Part shown: positions 51,886-60,010 of the stretch, piece after piece
How positions within the stretch are numbered: position 1 is the stretch's first letter
How the letters are laid out: the number at the start of each line of letters is the position of its first letter
Assembly (NCBI GenBank): GCA_002371465.1
Contig: DFIU01000015.1
Span: 23,968 to 87,967, forward strand
Length of the DNA stretch: 64,000 nt
Origin: Lachnospiraceae bacterium UBA3689
GTDB lineage: Bacteria; Bacillota; Clostridia; Lachnospirales; Lachnospiraceae
Direction of reading: 5' to 3'
Made by a program: the position numbers and the translations under genes
Notes under the pieces: generated by a model
Databases searched by the model: none
What the model saw: only the letters and a program-made list of their open reading frames with translations
What the model was told of the DNA's origin: nothing

Positions 51886-53079
51886 ATGGCAGCAGTCATT
51901 TTGAAAAAAGGAGAGGGCAGGCTCTTAAAATCCGGCGGAGCCTGGGTCTTTGATAATGAAATCGCCAAAGTGGAGGGCGCATTTTTAAATGGAGGAATCG
52001 TGGAGGTCCGCGATTTTGACGGCTACCCGCTGGGCAAGGGCTATATCAATACCAGGTCAAAGATCCGGGTGAGGATCCTGACCAGAAAGATGGAAGAGGA
52101 GATCGACTCTGCTTTCTTCCGCAGAAGATTGCAGGCGGCATGGGATTACCGGAAGCGGACGGTCGATACATCCAGCTGCCGGATCGTCTTCGGAGAGGCG
52201 GATTTTTTGCCGGGCATTACCATTGATAAATATGAGGATGTGCTGGTTGTAGAAGCGTTGACGCTGGGAATCGACCGCTATAAGGAAGAGATCGTCGATC
52301 TGTTGAAGGAGATTCTGCTTAAGGACGGCATCCGGATCCGCGGTGTTTATGAGCGGAGTGACGCCAAGGAGAGGACCAAGGAAGGGCTTGAGCGGATCAA
52401 GGGCTTTATCGGAGATAAATTTGATCCGGTGGTGCAGATTAAGGAAAATGGCGTTTCCTATACTGTCGACGTCAAGGACGGGCAGAAGACGGGCTTCTTC
52501 CTTGATCAAAAATACAATCGCAGGGCGATTCAGCCGATCGCGAAAGGGGCGGAAGAGGTACTGGACTGCTTCACTCATACCGGGAGTTTTGCCTTAAACG
52601 CCGCCTACGCCGGAGCCGGGCATGTCGTCGGCGTCGACGCTTCGGCTTCCGCCTGCCAGATGGCGCGGCACAACGCGGAGCTGAACGGCTTTCAAAATGT
52701 GGAATTTCAGACGGCGGATGTGCTGAAACTGCTGCCCAAATTAAAAGAGGAAGGAAAACAGTATGATCTGCTGATTCTGGACCCGCCGGCATTTGCCAAG
52801 TCCAGGGCAAATGTCCGAAACGCGGCGAAGGGGTATAAGAAGATCAACCGCCAGGGGATGGAGCTGGTCCGCGACGGAGGCTATTTTGCGACTTGCAGCT
52901 GCTCCCGTTTCATGACGCGGGAACTCTTTGAAAAAATGCTGCGGCAGGCTGCCAGGGAGGCTCATGTCCGCCTCAAGCAGGTAGAATATCGGACCCAGTC
53001 GCCGGATCATCCGATCCTGTGGACCAATGAGGATTCCTTCTACCTGAAGTTCTATATCTTTCAGATCGTGAGGGAATGA
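51886..53079 (+). CDS. rlmI: Class I rRNA methyltransferase, RlmI type (PUA domain)
   Basis: RlmI-type enzymes methylate C5 of a cytidine in 23S rRNA (C1962 in E. coli). The 397-aa product has an N-terminal PUA domain (residues about 1-75, ILKKGEGRLLKSGGAWVFDNEI), an EEHAD-like linker, and the Rossmann methyltransferase domain with VLDCFTHTGSFALNAAYAGA and LILDPPAFAK. CSCSR carries the catalytic-type Cys. The C-terminal DHPILWTNEDSFYLKFYIF is a family block. It is transcribed alone and ends in a two-stem terminator. Confidence 0.9.
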   Translation: MAAVILKKGEGRLLKSGGAWVFDNEIAKVEGAFLNGGIVEVRDFDGYPLGKGYINTRSKIRVRILTRKMEEEIDSAFFRRRLQAAWDYRKRTVDTSSCRIVFGEADFLPGITIDKYEDVLVVEALTLGIDRYKEEIVDLLKEILLKDGIRIRGVYERSDAKERTKEGLERIKGFIGDKFDPVVQIKENGVSYTVDVKDGQKTGFFLDQKYNRRAIQPIAKGAEEVLDCFTHTGSFALNAAYAGAGHVVGVDASASACQMARHNAELNGFQNVEFQTADVLKLLPKLKEEGKQYDLLILDPPAFAKSRANVRNAAKGYKKINRQGMELVRDGGYFATCSCSRFMTRELFEKMLRQAAREAHVRLKQVEYRTQSPDHPILWTNEDSFYLKFYIFQIVRE

Positions 53080-53093
53080 TAGAGAAGAAGTCG

Positions 53094-53144
53094 GATCCTG
53101 GGAATATAAGAGAGTGCTAGCGATCCTTAAAGATATAAGAAGAG
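53094..53144 (+). repeat. Pair of degenerate direct repeats after rlmI
   Basis: GATCCTGGGAATATAAGAGAG (53094) recurs as GATCCTTAAAGATATAAGAAGAG (53122), 28 bp later. Only the repeats' first 20 bases are quoted in effect; both end in AGAG. The style matches the other tracts. Confidence 0.45.
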
Positions 53145-53203
53145 CTGTAACCGTGTAAAAAGTCCTGCTGGGGACTGTAATTGCAGGGTACAGCTCTTAT
53201 ATT
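53139..53203. terminator. Two-stem terminator between rlmI and the NYN-LOTUS gene
   Basis: AAGAGCTGTA pairs with TACAGCTCTT outside, and AGTCC pairs with GGACT inside, followed by an AT-rich stretch. It can act for both convergent genes. Confidence 0.65.
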
Positions 53204-53244
53204 TTATTTCACTGGTTTGAACGGTTTTGTTTGATACGTCTGCT

Positions 53245-54165
53245 TTACTTGTTTTTTATCAGCAGGACACGGCGGTTCTGCGCTGTGCCGGTTACCCGGA
53301 TGCCCTTGATGGAGTCGAGGAAGCGGTAGAGCTGGGTATAGCCGTAGAGGCTGACATTGAAATCCGGGTGAAGCTTGCGGATCTCCTGACCCAGGGCGGA
53401 GAGGGCGATGCCCTTTTTTCCGTGGCTGCGGACGATGGTGCGGATATCGGCAATGGTGGTGTCGCTCTCTTCATCGCCGGAGGCTTTTAAGGAGACCGTG
53501 ATCTGGTTGTTGCCGCACTTATTGACGACGATGCCGGACATATCCTGCAGGAATTTGCTCAGCTGGCTGTAACCGAAGGACCGGATATCGAAGTCCGGAT
53601 ATTTATTTTGCAGCCGGCTGCCGATCTCGCCGGGACCGGTCTGCTTGCCGTTGTTGTCGTTCTTGGTGATAATGTTGATGATATCGGCTTCGATGTCCGT
53701 TTTGTTGGCGGCGCTGGATGCCTGCTCATTTTCCAAAAGATTCTCCAGTTCCGTAAAGACAGTGCAGGCGGAGCGGAAGGAATCGGGAGTCTTTTTTTCA
53801 CCCATGCCAATGACCATCTTGCCGGATTCCCGCAGTCGGGAGGCAAGACGGGTGAAGTCGCTGTCGGAACTGACGATGCAGAAACCGTCGACATTGGACC
53901 GGTAGAGCAGGTCCATGGCGTCGATGATCAGAGCGGAATCCGTGGCATTTTTGCCGGTCGTGTTGGAAAACTGCTGGATGGGAGTGATGGACTTTTCGAG
54001 CAGTCTCGCGCTCCAGTGGGCGTTGGTCGGGGCGGTGAAATCGCCGTAAATGCGGCGGTAGGTGATAGTGCCGTACTGAGAAAGTTCGTCGAAAATTCCG
54101 TTCAGGTACTTGGATGAGACGTTGTCAGAGTCAATCAGCAGGGCGAGTTTACGATCTTCTTCCAT
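53245..54165 (-). CDS. NYN-domain nuclease-like protein with two OST-HTH/LOTUS domains
   Basis: The 306-aa product has an N-terminal NYN/PIN-like domain (residues about 5-140). Acidic active-site residues are in LLIDSDNVSS, DSALIIDAMDLLY and IVSSDSDFTRLASRLRE. Two OST-HTH/LOTUS domains follow, at about residues 160-230 and 235-305, recognisable as repeats of PDFDIRSFGYSQLSKFL and PDFNVSLYGYTQLYRFL. LOTUS domains bind RNA, including G-quadruplexes in published work on other members, so a targeted RNase is likely. A GGAGGAA ribosome site precedes the ATG on the minus strand. The neighbour 5' is a UDP-sugar pyrophosphorylase gene, with no obvious link. Confidence 0.9.
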   Translation of the reverse strand: MEEDRKLALLIDSDNVSSKYLNGIFDELSQYGTITYRRIYGDFTAPTNAHWSARLLEKSITPIQQFSNTTGKNATDSALIIDAMDLLYRSNVDGFCIVSSDSDFTRLASRLRESGKMVIGMGEKKTPDSFRSACTVFTELENLLENEQASSAANKTDIEADIINIITKNDNNGKQTGPGEIGSRLQNKYPDFDIRSFGYSQLSKFLQDMSGIVVNKCGNNQITVSLKASGDEESDTTIADIRTIVRSHGKKGIALSALGQEIRKLHPDFNVSLYGYTQLYRFLDSIKGIRVTGTAQNRRVLLIKNK

Positions 54166-54258
54166 TTGTTCCTCCTAAAGGACAGGGTGCTTGAATGTGA
54201 AATGCTAATCTTGTATTCAGATTAAATTCTATGGGGTAGTCTCGCAATGAGATTTCCC

Positions 54259-55485
54259 TTATAAAACAATACTGTTTTTGCGGCAGAGGGCGCGGGCTGT
54301 GTCCACGGAATCCGGTCCGTGCAGATTTTTAATGGGGGCAAATTCGCGCTCCCGGTCGACCTCGTAGGGCAGGCAGGTTCCCAGCTCATGGACCATATCG
54401 AGGATGAAATATTCAAATTTCCAGGCGTTGGGCTCATCCGGCGCAAGGGTGTTTCCGTCCTGATCCGTGTAAGCCGCCTTCTTAAAGGCAAAATGCACCG
54501 GCAGAATGCCCTTCGCGATGCGCTCCAGCTCGGGGACGGAGAAGAGGTAGTTTAAAATGACACCGAAGTTGTAAGCCGGATCGCCGCTTTCATCTTTCTG
54601 ATCCAACATTTCGTCGGTCATTTCCATATATTCGATGACGGAGGGACGACCATCTTCGAGACACATGACGCCGACCTTTTCGTCCCGATTGACTTTGCGG
54701 ACGACCTTGGAGCCGCTCGCGCAGTGCCGGGAAATGACAGCGCCCAAAAAGGCGGGATCGGCGATGTTCTGGAGAACGTTGTCGACGGCAAAGACGTTGA
54801 GCCAGAGAATGTCCTCCTGATGGAGCAGTTTCGTTAAGCCCGCCCGGTCCATCGAGGCGAACCAGCCGCCGTTGCCATTGGGCGAAACGGCGATTCGGGA
54901 CGGCGTTTCCAGCAGGACTTTTCCCTCATCGGATACGATGGGCGCCATTTCCTGCTTGAAAAAATGGATATACTCAGAGCGGTAGCCGAAGAAGCTGTGG
55001 CTGGCAAAGAAATGCCGGGTCTCCTGGTCATTTTTCTCACTGGTCATGATGAAGAGGTGAATCCAGACGCCGGCTCGCTCTACCTGGGTCAGGATATTTT
55101 CAATGAGCCGCTGGAAAATGTAGACGTCCCTGGTCTCACCGATATTAAAGGTTCCCTTGGGACCCTTTGAACCAAGGCGAGTCCCCATGCCGCCGGCAAG
55201 AAGAACCAGCCCCAGGTGACCGGCGCGAATTTCCTTTAAGCCGACCGCTTCAAAGGAAGCCTGATTTTCGGTAATTTCGCCCTGCTGCATGGCACGGATG
55301 GGCGTGATCGTTCCGCGCTTTAAGGGGCGGTCCCTGTGAGAGAGTTCTTTTAAATAAGAAAAGTCTGTATGCTCGATCTGGGACAGGAGAGCTGCCTGCT
55401 CGTCGGACTTAAGATACTGGTAAAAAGTAAGGATCTGGTCCTGCCCGATTTCGGTCAGCTTCGCTTTGGCTTCCTGATAGGTCAT
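54259..55485 (-). CDS. UDP-N-acetylglucosamine (UDP-sugar) pyrophosphorylase, UAP1-like
   Basis: The enzyme joins UTP and a hexose-1-phosphate (GlcNAc-1-P or similar) to UDP-sugar. The 408-aa product has the UDPGP family nucleotide-binding LAGGMGTRLGSKGPKGTF, the base-binding GNGGWFASMDRAGL and NVFAVDNVLQ, and the conserved FHPxx-like late part LPVHFAFKKAAY. It is of the eukaryotic-type (UAP1/AGX) family rather than GlmU, because it has no acetyltransferase domain. An open frame begins at 55518; AAGAGGA seven bases before the ATG at 55485 supports the latter. Exact sugar specificity is not certain from sequence. Confidence 0.88.
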   Translation of the reverse strand: MTYQEAKAKLTEIGQDQILTFYQYLKSDEQAALLSQIEHTDFSYLKELSHRDRPLKRGTITPIRAMQQGEITENQASFEAVGLKEIRAGHLGLVLLAGGMGTRLGSKGPKGTFNIGETRDVYIFQRLIENILTQVERAGVWIHLFIMTSEKNDQETRHFFASHSFFGYRSEYIHFFKQEMAPIVSDEGKVLLETPSRIAVSPNGNGGWFASMDRAGLTKLLHQEDILWLNVFAVDNVLQNIADPAFLGAVISRHCASGSKVVRKVNRDEKVGVMCLEDGRPSVIEYMEMTDEMLDQKDESGDPAYNFGVILNYLFSVPELERIAKGILPVHFAFKKAAYTDQDGNTLAPDEPNAWKFEYFILDMVHELGTCLPYEVDREREFAPIKNLHGPDSVDTARALCRKNSIVL

Positions 55486-55663
55486 CTTGTTATCCTCTTT
55501 ATTATCATTTGGCGGCAAACGACCGTCGTCAGTGTCCTTATTTTACTACAGAATCCCGGGATTTGCTATTGTGGGGATTTGGTCTGCTTTTTTAAGAGAA
55601 TGATCTACTGTAGGAGCTGGGCGAGGCTAATTCGGGGAGAGAAGGTTTGCTTTACTTAAAATG

Positions 55664-55677
55664 TAAAAGCGCTTAAC
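55664..55677. promoter_or_regulatory. cre-like (CcpA) site
   Basis: TAAAAGCGCTTAAC keeps the AARCGYTTW core of the catabolite-response consensus but differs at the outer positions. It lies in a gene-free gap (55486-55948) between the divergent UAP1-like and HPr-like genes. The call is weak. The rest of the gap is AT-rich with no gene seen. Confidence 0.3.
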
Positions 55678-55873
55678 TAGTCTTGAAAGCGTCGCTAAGA
55701 CAAGGTTCAGATAGAGAAAAAGATAAAAAGTTTTTTGTTCGCTGATTGTATCTTCAATAAAGGAGGGGATAAATTTATATCTTGACAAGAAGATTATTTC
55801 TTGAAAAAGGCCTCAAGCAGCCAAGGAAAAACCAGCAATCCTACTAAATTTGCGACAGTGATTTTATTCAACA

Positions 55874-55902
55874 TTGACAAAAAACGGAACTTCCCTTATG
55901 AT
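55874..55902 (+). promoter_or_regulatory. Promoter of the HPr-like gene
   Basis: TTGACA and TATGAT are separated by 17 bp; start near 55909, leader about 40 nt. Confidence 0.8.
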
Positions 55903-55948
55903 GCAGGGCGAAGTAAGGAAACAGGGTTTTCAAAAAGGGGTGATAAAA

Positions 55949-56173
55949 ATGGCAGAATACAAAGTCAGGCTGTCTCAGAATCAGGTCTCTGACTTCGTCC
56001 ATGCAGCGGAACAGTGCGACTGCGACGTCGATATTTTCTACAATCGCTTCATTGTGGACGCGAAGTCCATTCTGGGGGTCCTAAGTCTTGATCTGACCAG
56101 GGATCTGACCGTCCGTATGCCGATCCGCGATCAGAAGTTTGAGAAGCAGATTCAGCGCTACGCGATTGTGTAA
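55949..56173 (+). CDS. HPr-family protein of Crh type (no phosphocarrier histidine)
   Basis: The 74-aa product aligns with HPr from start to end. The HPr active-site block (His15-Ala-Arg-Pro) is replaced by LSQNQV, so position 15 is Ser and the Arg/Pro are lost. The Ser46 region is kept (DAKSILGVLSLDL, Ser40 here). In Bacillus, Crh has the same pattern: Gln at 15 and a phosphorylatable Ser46, acting as co-repressor of CcpA instead of carrying phosphate in the PTS. A similar regulatory role is therefore likely. It has a strong promoter, an AAAGGGGTGA ribosome site and its own terminator. An upstream cre-like site (55664) fits but is weak. Confidence 0.8.
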   Translation: MAEYKVRLSQNQVSDFVHAAEQCDCDVDIFYNRFIVDAKSILGVLSLDLTRDLTVRMPIRDQKFEKQIQRYAIV

Positions 56174-56208
56174 GGCGAGCCATTATTGATAGACGATAAA
56201 GAAACATG

Positions 56209-56254
56209 AAGGAGACAGAGATTCGGAATCAGTCGGAGATCTGTCTCCTTTTCT
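56209..56254 (+). terminator. Terminator after the HPr-like gene
   Basis: AAGGAGACAGA (56209-56219) pairs with TCTGTCTCCTT (56240-56250), followed by TTCT. Confidence 0.85.
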
Positions 56255-56289
56255 ATATTTTACCGGATGGTTCGTAGTATACTGGGAGC

Positions 56290-58863
56290 ATGACGGAAAT
56301 GAAAAAGCGGACGGATATAACAAGGAAAGAAGATGAGGACAAGCCCCTGATCCGGATCTCGGTCCGAAATCTGGTTGAGTTTTTGCTGCGGAGCGGGGAT
56401 ATCGATTCCCGCCTGCCCTCTGGGCTGGATACGGATGCGATGCTGGCAGGCAGCCGGGTCCACAAAAAGATCCAGAAGCGGGCAGAAAAACGATATCCGA
56501 GTCAGTATAGCTCTGAAGTGACTCTTCAAAACGACACGGAATATGATGAGCTGATTCTTCGGGTGGAAGGACGGGCGGACGGCATTTTGGATATTCCTGC
56601 GTCCCAAAAGGGGGATGAAGAGGACCAGCCTTCTGATTTGCCGAATCAAAAGCGCGGGCAAAAGGCTGGTGATAAGAAGCTGGAAAGTCGGGAGGTCGTG
56701 ATCGATGAGATCAAGGGCATGTATCTGGATGTCACACTTCTTGAAGAGCCCTTTCCCCTCCATCTTGCCCAGGCAAAGTGCTATGCCGCCATGTATGCGG
56801 AAAGGGAGGACCTGACGGAGGTTTCGGTACGCCTCATCTATGTCAATCTCGATACGGAGGAGACACAGACCTTTTTGTCTTCTTATTCCTTCGAGGACTT
56901 AAAGACCTGGTTTGCAGATCTGGTTGATGAGTACGAGAAGTGGGCGAAGTGGCAGCTTGAGCATAAAAGAGCTCGGGATGTCTCGATGAAGCAGCTGGAA
57001 TTTCCCTTTCCCTATCGGGAGGGGCAGAAGAAGCTGACGGCTGCCGTTTACCACACCATAAAGGAGGGAAAACAACTCTTTTTGATGGCGCCGACCGGGA
57101 CGGGCAAGACCATGAGTTGTGTCTTTGCCGCGGTCCGGGCGGTCGGAGAGGGACTGGGGGATCGGATCTTTTATCTGACTGCAAAAAATGAAACCCTGCG
57201 GAATGGGATGGAAGCCTTTAAGCTCCTGCAGCAAAAGGGTCTTAATCTGGTCCTGGTGCGGATTACGTCAAAAGAGAAGGTCTGCCCCATGAACCGGGTT
57301 TCCTGTAACCCGGATGACTGCCCCTATGCCAAGGGGCATTTTGATCGGATCAATGAGGCGGTCTTTGACTTTATCAGCAGGCAGGAGATTCTGGATGCGG
57401 ATTCGGTCAAGGCGCAGTCGGAAGCCTACCGGGTCTGTCCCTATGAGCTGGCAATGGACGTATCGGGCTGGGCGGACGCTGTTTTAGGGGATTACAATTA
57501 TGTCTTCGATCCCAATGCCCGCCTTAGAAAATTTTTCGGCGAGGGGGCAGGCGGAGACTCGATTTTCCTGATCGATGAAGCCCACAACCTGGTCGACCGG
57601 GGACGGGAAATGTACAGCGCCTCCCTGGTCCGGGAACATACCATGAGGGCAAAACGGCAGCTGGGGCAAAAGCATCAGAAACAGGCGAAAGCTCTTGATA
57701 AAATCAGTAAGATTCTGCTGGAGCAAAAACATGAGCTTCTGGATGGGGGGCTTGAGAACTACCAGATCAAGGAGTTTGGTCGGCTGGACCAGCTCGAATA
57801 TGCCTGTCTCCACGCCTATGAAGCCATGCAGACCCTGTTTCGGACCTCCAAAGATGGGGACTTAAAAGAAAAGCTCCTTGATTTTTACTTTGAACTGGGA
57901 ACCTTCTGCTCGATCTTTCAGAACCTGGATGAATCCTACGTCGCTTACACGGAGAACCGGGTCTTAAAACCGGGAAAGGGAGAGGAGAAGGCGAAGACAG
58001 AATTTTCCCTGACCCTGTACTGCGTCAATCCGGCAGGGCTTCTGACGGAGTGCATGGATAAGGGGCGGGCTGCGGTTTTATTTTCCGCGACCTTGCTTCC
58101 GCTTTCCTATTTTAAGCACCTTTTGACAACCGGGGAGGCCCCCTATGCCGTTTACGTCGAGTCCCCCTTTCCGGCTGCCAACCGCCGCATCCTGGTGGGG
58201 CGGGATGTCAGCACCCGCTACAAGCTGAGGGGAGCGGACCTCTACCGCAGGCTCGCCGCCTATATCGCAGCTGTTGCCCGGGCAAAGACCGGAAACTACC
58301 TGGTCTTCTTTCCTTCCTATCAGATGCTGCGGGATGTCTTTCGCGTCTACCGGGAGGAGTTTGATACTCCGGATGTGGACTGGGTCTTGCAGACGTTCGC
58401 CATGGGAGAGGCGGACCGGGACATTTTTATGGAAAATTTCTATGAACACCCCAAACGGTCCCTGGTTGCCTTCGCCGTGATGGGGGGCATGTTCTCGGAG
58501 GGCATCGACCTGACCGGGGATCGGCTGATTGGCGCCATTGTCGTAGGGGCAGGGCTGCCCCAGGTGTCGAGCGAGCGGGATATTATCCGCCAATATTTTG
58601 ATGGGCAGGGACAAAATGGCTTCGCCTACGCCTACCTCTATCCGGGCATGAACAAGGTCGAGCAGGCAGCGGGGCGGGTGATCCGCACTGCGGTCGACCG
58701 GGGAGTCATCCTGCTTTTGGATGATCGTTTTCTGGAGGGCAGCTATCGCGCCCTCTTCCCCCGGGAGTGGACGGATGTCGGGACCTGTACCCTGGATACG
58801 GTGGGGCAAGAGTTGGAGCAGTTCTGGGATAGAGAGGAATTTGATGTTGATAGAAATAGATAG
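56290..58863 (+). CDS. PD-(D/E)XK nuclease-DinG/Rad3 helicase fusion
   Basis: The 857-aa product joins two modules. The N-terminal about 230 residues look like a PD-(D/E)XK nuclease of the Cas4/RecB type: GSRVHKKIQKRAEKRYPS, GRADGI, then VVIDEIK and QAKCYAAMYA. The rest is a superfamily 2 DNA helicase of the DinG/XPD group: Walker A (APTGTGKT), DEAHNLVD box, an Fe-S cluster with Cys in EKVCPMNRVSCNPDDCPYAKG and RVCPYELAMD, and the C-terminal QAAGRVIRTAVDRG motif VI. It probably acts in repair or recombination, unwinding 5'-3' and possibly cutting. A GGGAGC ribosome site precedes the ATG. Confidence 0.87.
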   Translation: MTEMKKRTDITRKEDEDKPLIRISVRNLVEFLLRSGDIDSRLPSGLDTDAMLAGSRVHKKIQKRAEKRYPSQYSSEVTLQNDTEYDELILRVEGRADGILDIPASQKGDEEDQPSDLPNQKRGQKAGDKKLESREVVIDEIKGMYLDVTLLEEPFPLHLAQAKCYAAMYAEREDLTEVSVRLIYVNLDTEETQTFLSSYSFEDLKTWFADLVDEYEKWAKWQLEHKRARDVSMKQLEFPFPYREGQKKLTAAVYHTIKEGKQLFLMAPTGTGKTMSCVFAAVRAVGEGLGDRIFYLTAKNETLRNGMEAFKLLQQKGLNLVLVRITSKEKVCPMNRVSCNPDDCPYAKGHFDRINEAVFDFISRQEILDADSVKAQSEAYRVCPYELAMDVSGWADAVLGDYNYVFDPNARLRKFFGEGAGGDSIFLIDEAHNLVDRGREMYSASLVREHTMRAKRQLGQKHQKQAKALDKISKILLEQKHELLDGGLENYQIKEFGRLDQLEYACLHAYEAMQTLFRTSKDGDLKEKLLDFYFELGTFCSIFQNLDESYVAYTENRVLKPGKGEEKAKTEFSLTLYCVNPAGLLTECMDKGRAAVLFSATLLPLSYFKHLLTTGEAPYAVYVESPFPAANRRILVGRDVSTRYKLRGADLYRRLAAYIAAVARAKTGNYLVFFPSYQMLRDVFRVYREEFDTPDVDWVLQTFAMGEADRDIFMENFYEHPKRSLVAFAVMGGMFSEGIDLTGDRLIGAIVVGAGLPQVSSERDIIRQYFDGQGQNGFAYAYLYPGMNKVEQAAGRVIRTAVDRGVILLLDDRFLEGSYRALFPREWTDVGTCTLDTVGQELEQFWDREEFDVDRNR

Positions 58864-59093
58864 CAGGCAGGTTGGGCTTTTACTGCATGCATAAGAAAAG
58901 AATTTGATTTGATCAGAAATCCAGGTCAGAAATCCAGTGACCAGAATCTTTGATTTTTATTACATAGGAGAAAAAAGGGCAGTGAGCGTTAACTGGTAAA
59001 ACTTTGATGAGAATAAGGGTGGATCAGATCATAGTAAAGCGGGTACATACAGAACGTTTACAGAATATCTACAGATAAATACAGGAGGACAGG

Positions 59094-59849
59094 ATGGGAC
59101 AGATTAAAGCGGTCGTATTTGACTTAGATAATACTCTTTATAACTACAATGGAGCGGATGAGGCGGCAAAGGTGGAGCTGTGCCGCTATGCGGAGCAAAG
59201 ATTCGGGCTCTCGCCTGATGAGACCATGAAGCTGCACCGGGAGATCATGGACGAGCAGATGGAGGAACTGGGCAGGACGGCGGCTTCCCACAGCCGGATG
59301 ATCCGCTGCCAGAGAATGCTGGAGAGGCTGGAAAAGCCCCTCTTTCCCCATGCCCAGGCGATGTGCCGGATCTACTGGGAGACCCTCTTTGACCATATGG
59401 AGATCGAGCAGGGGGCGGCGGAACTGCTGCGGGCTTTAAGCCTCTATGGCATCAAAGTGGGCGTCGGCACCAACATGACCGCCTGGGTCCAGTTTGAAAA
59501 AATCAACCGTCTGAAGCTGGGACCCTATATAAGCAGCATGGTCACAAGCGAGGAAGCAGGGGCGGAAAAGCCGGATCTGAAGTTCTTTCTCTATGTCTTA
59601 AAGAAGATGGGCTGCCTGCCCGAGGAATGTCTCTTCATCGGGGATGATCCACGTCTGGACTATCTGGGCGCGAAGGCAGCTGGCTTAAAAGCCGCCTGGT
59701 ACACCCGCCGCGCCGATGATGCCAATGGCTACGTCAAGCGGGATAAAAAGCTGGAAGAGAAGGTGGAGATGAGAATCGCTGCCTTTGAAACATGCCTGAC
59801 AGGGGACGGAATCCGTCTGGGAGATGAGTTAATCCGTTACCGGAGATAA
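59094..59849 (+). CDS. HAD superfamily hydrolase (HAD-IA)
   Basis: The 251-aa phosphatase has motif I FDLDNTLYNY (Asp10 and Asp12), motif II (VGVGTNMTAW), motif III around the Lys of GAEKPDLKFF and motif IV (FIGDDPRLDYLGAKAAG). The helical cap sits between motifs I and II, so it is subfamily IA (YjjG/pyrimidine 5'-nucleotidase-like). Substrate is not predictable. GGAGGACAGG precedes the ATG. The preceding 230-bp gap has no clear feature. Confidence 0.9.
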   Translation: MGQIKAVVFDLDNTLYNYNGADEAAKVELCRYAEQRFGLSPDETMKLHREIMDEQMEELGRTAASHSRMIRCQRMLERLEKPLFPHAQAMCRIYWETLFDHMEIEQGAAELLRALSLYGIKVGVGTNMTAWVQFEKINRLKLGPYISSMVTSEEAGAEKPDLKFFLYVLKKMGCLPEECLFIGDDPRLDYLGAKAAGLKAAWYTRRADDANGYVKRDKKLEEKVEMRIAAFETCLTGDGIRLGDELIRYRR

Positions 59850-59893
59850 GAAATGCACCGGGCGGGCAGACGGCTCTTTTTTGGAAAATAAAG

Positions 59894-59921
59894 TTGCCAC
59901 ATGGCATAAATTTTGTATAAT
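59894..59921 (+). promoter_or_regulatory. Promoter of purL
   Basis: TTGCCA and TATAAT are separated by 16 bp. The leader to the start codon is about 85 nt, too short and unlike a purine riboswitch. Confidence 0.72.
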
Positions 59922-60010
59922 GTAAAAGGAATGCGCTTGGGAGCGTATTTTGATCTTATCCAAATGACAATTCAAAACGTGCATATCTTTTAAGCGGGGT
60001 AGGTAATTAC

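Noticed and set aside
56276..56289. Promoter -10 (TATACT) directly before the DinG fusion gene
   Set aside because: A start there would remove the ribosome site; no matching -35 is seen. The gene's promoter remains unidentified.
59928..60010. Purine riboswitch upstream of purL
   Set aside because: The leader is about 85 nt and lacks the conserved three-way junction sequences and any terminator.
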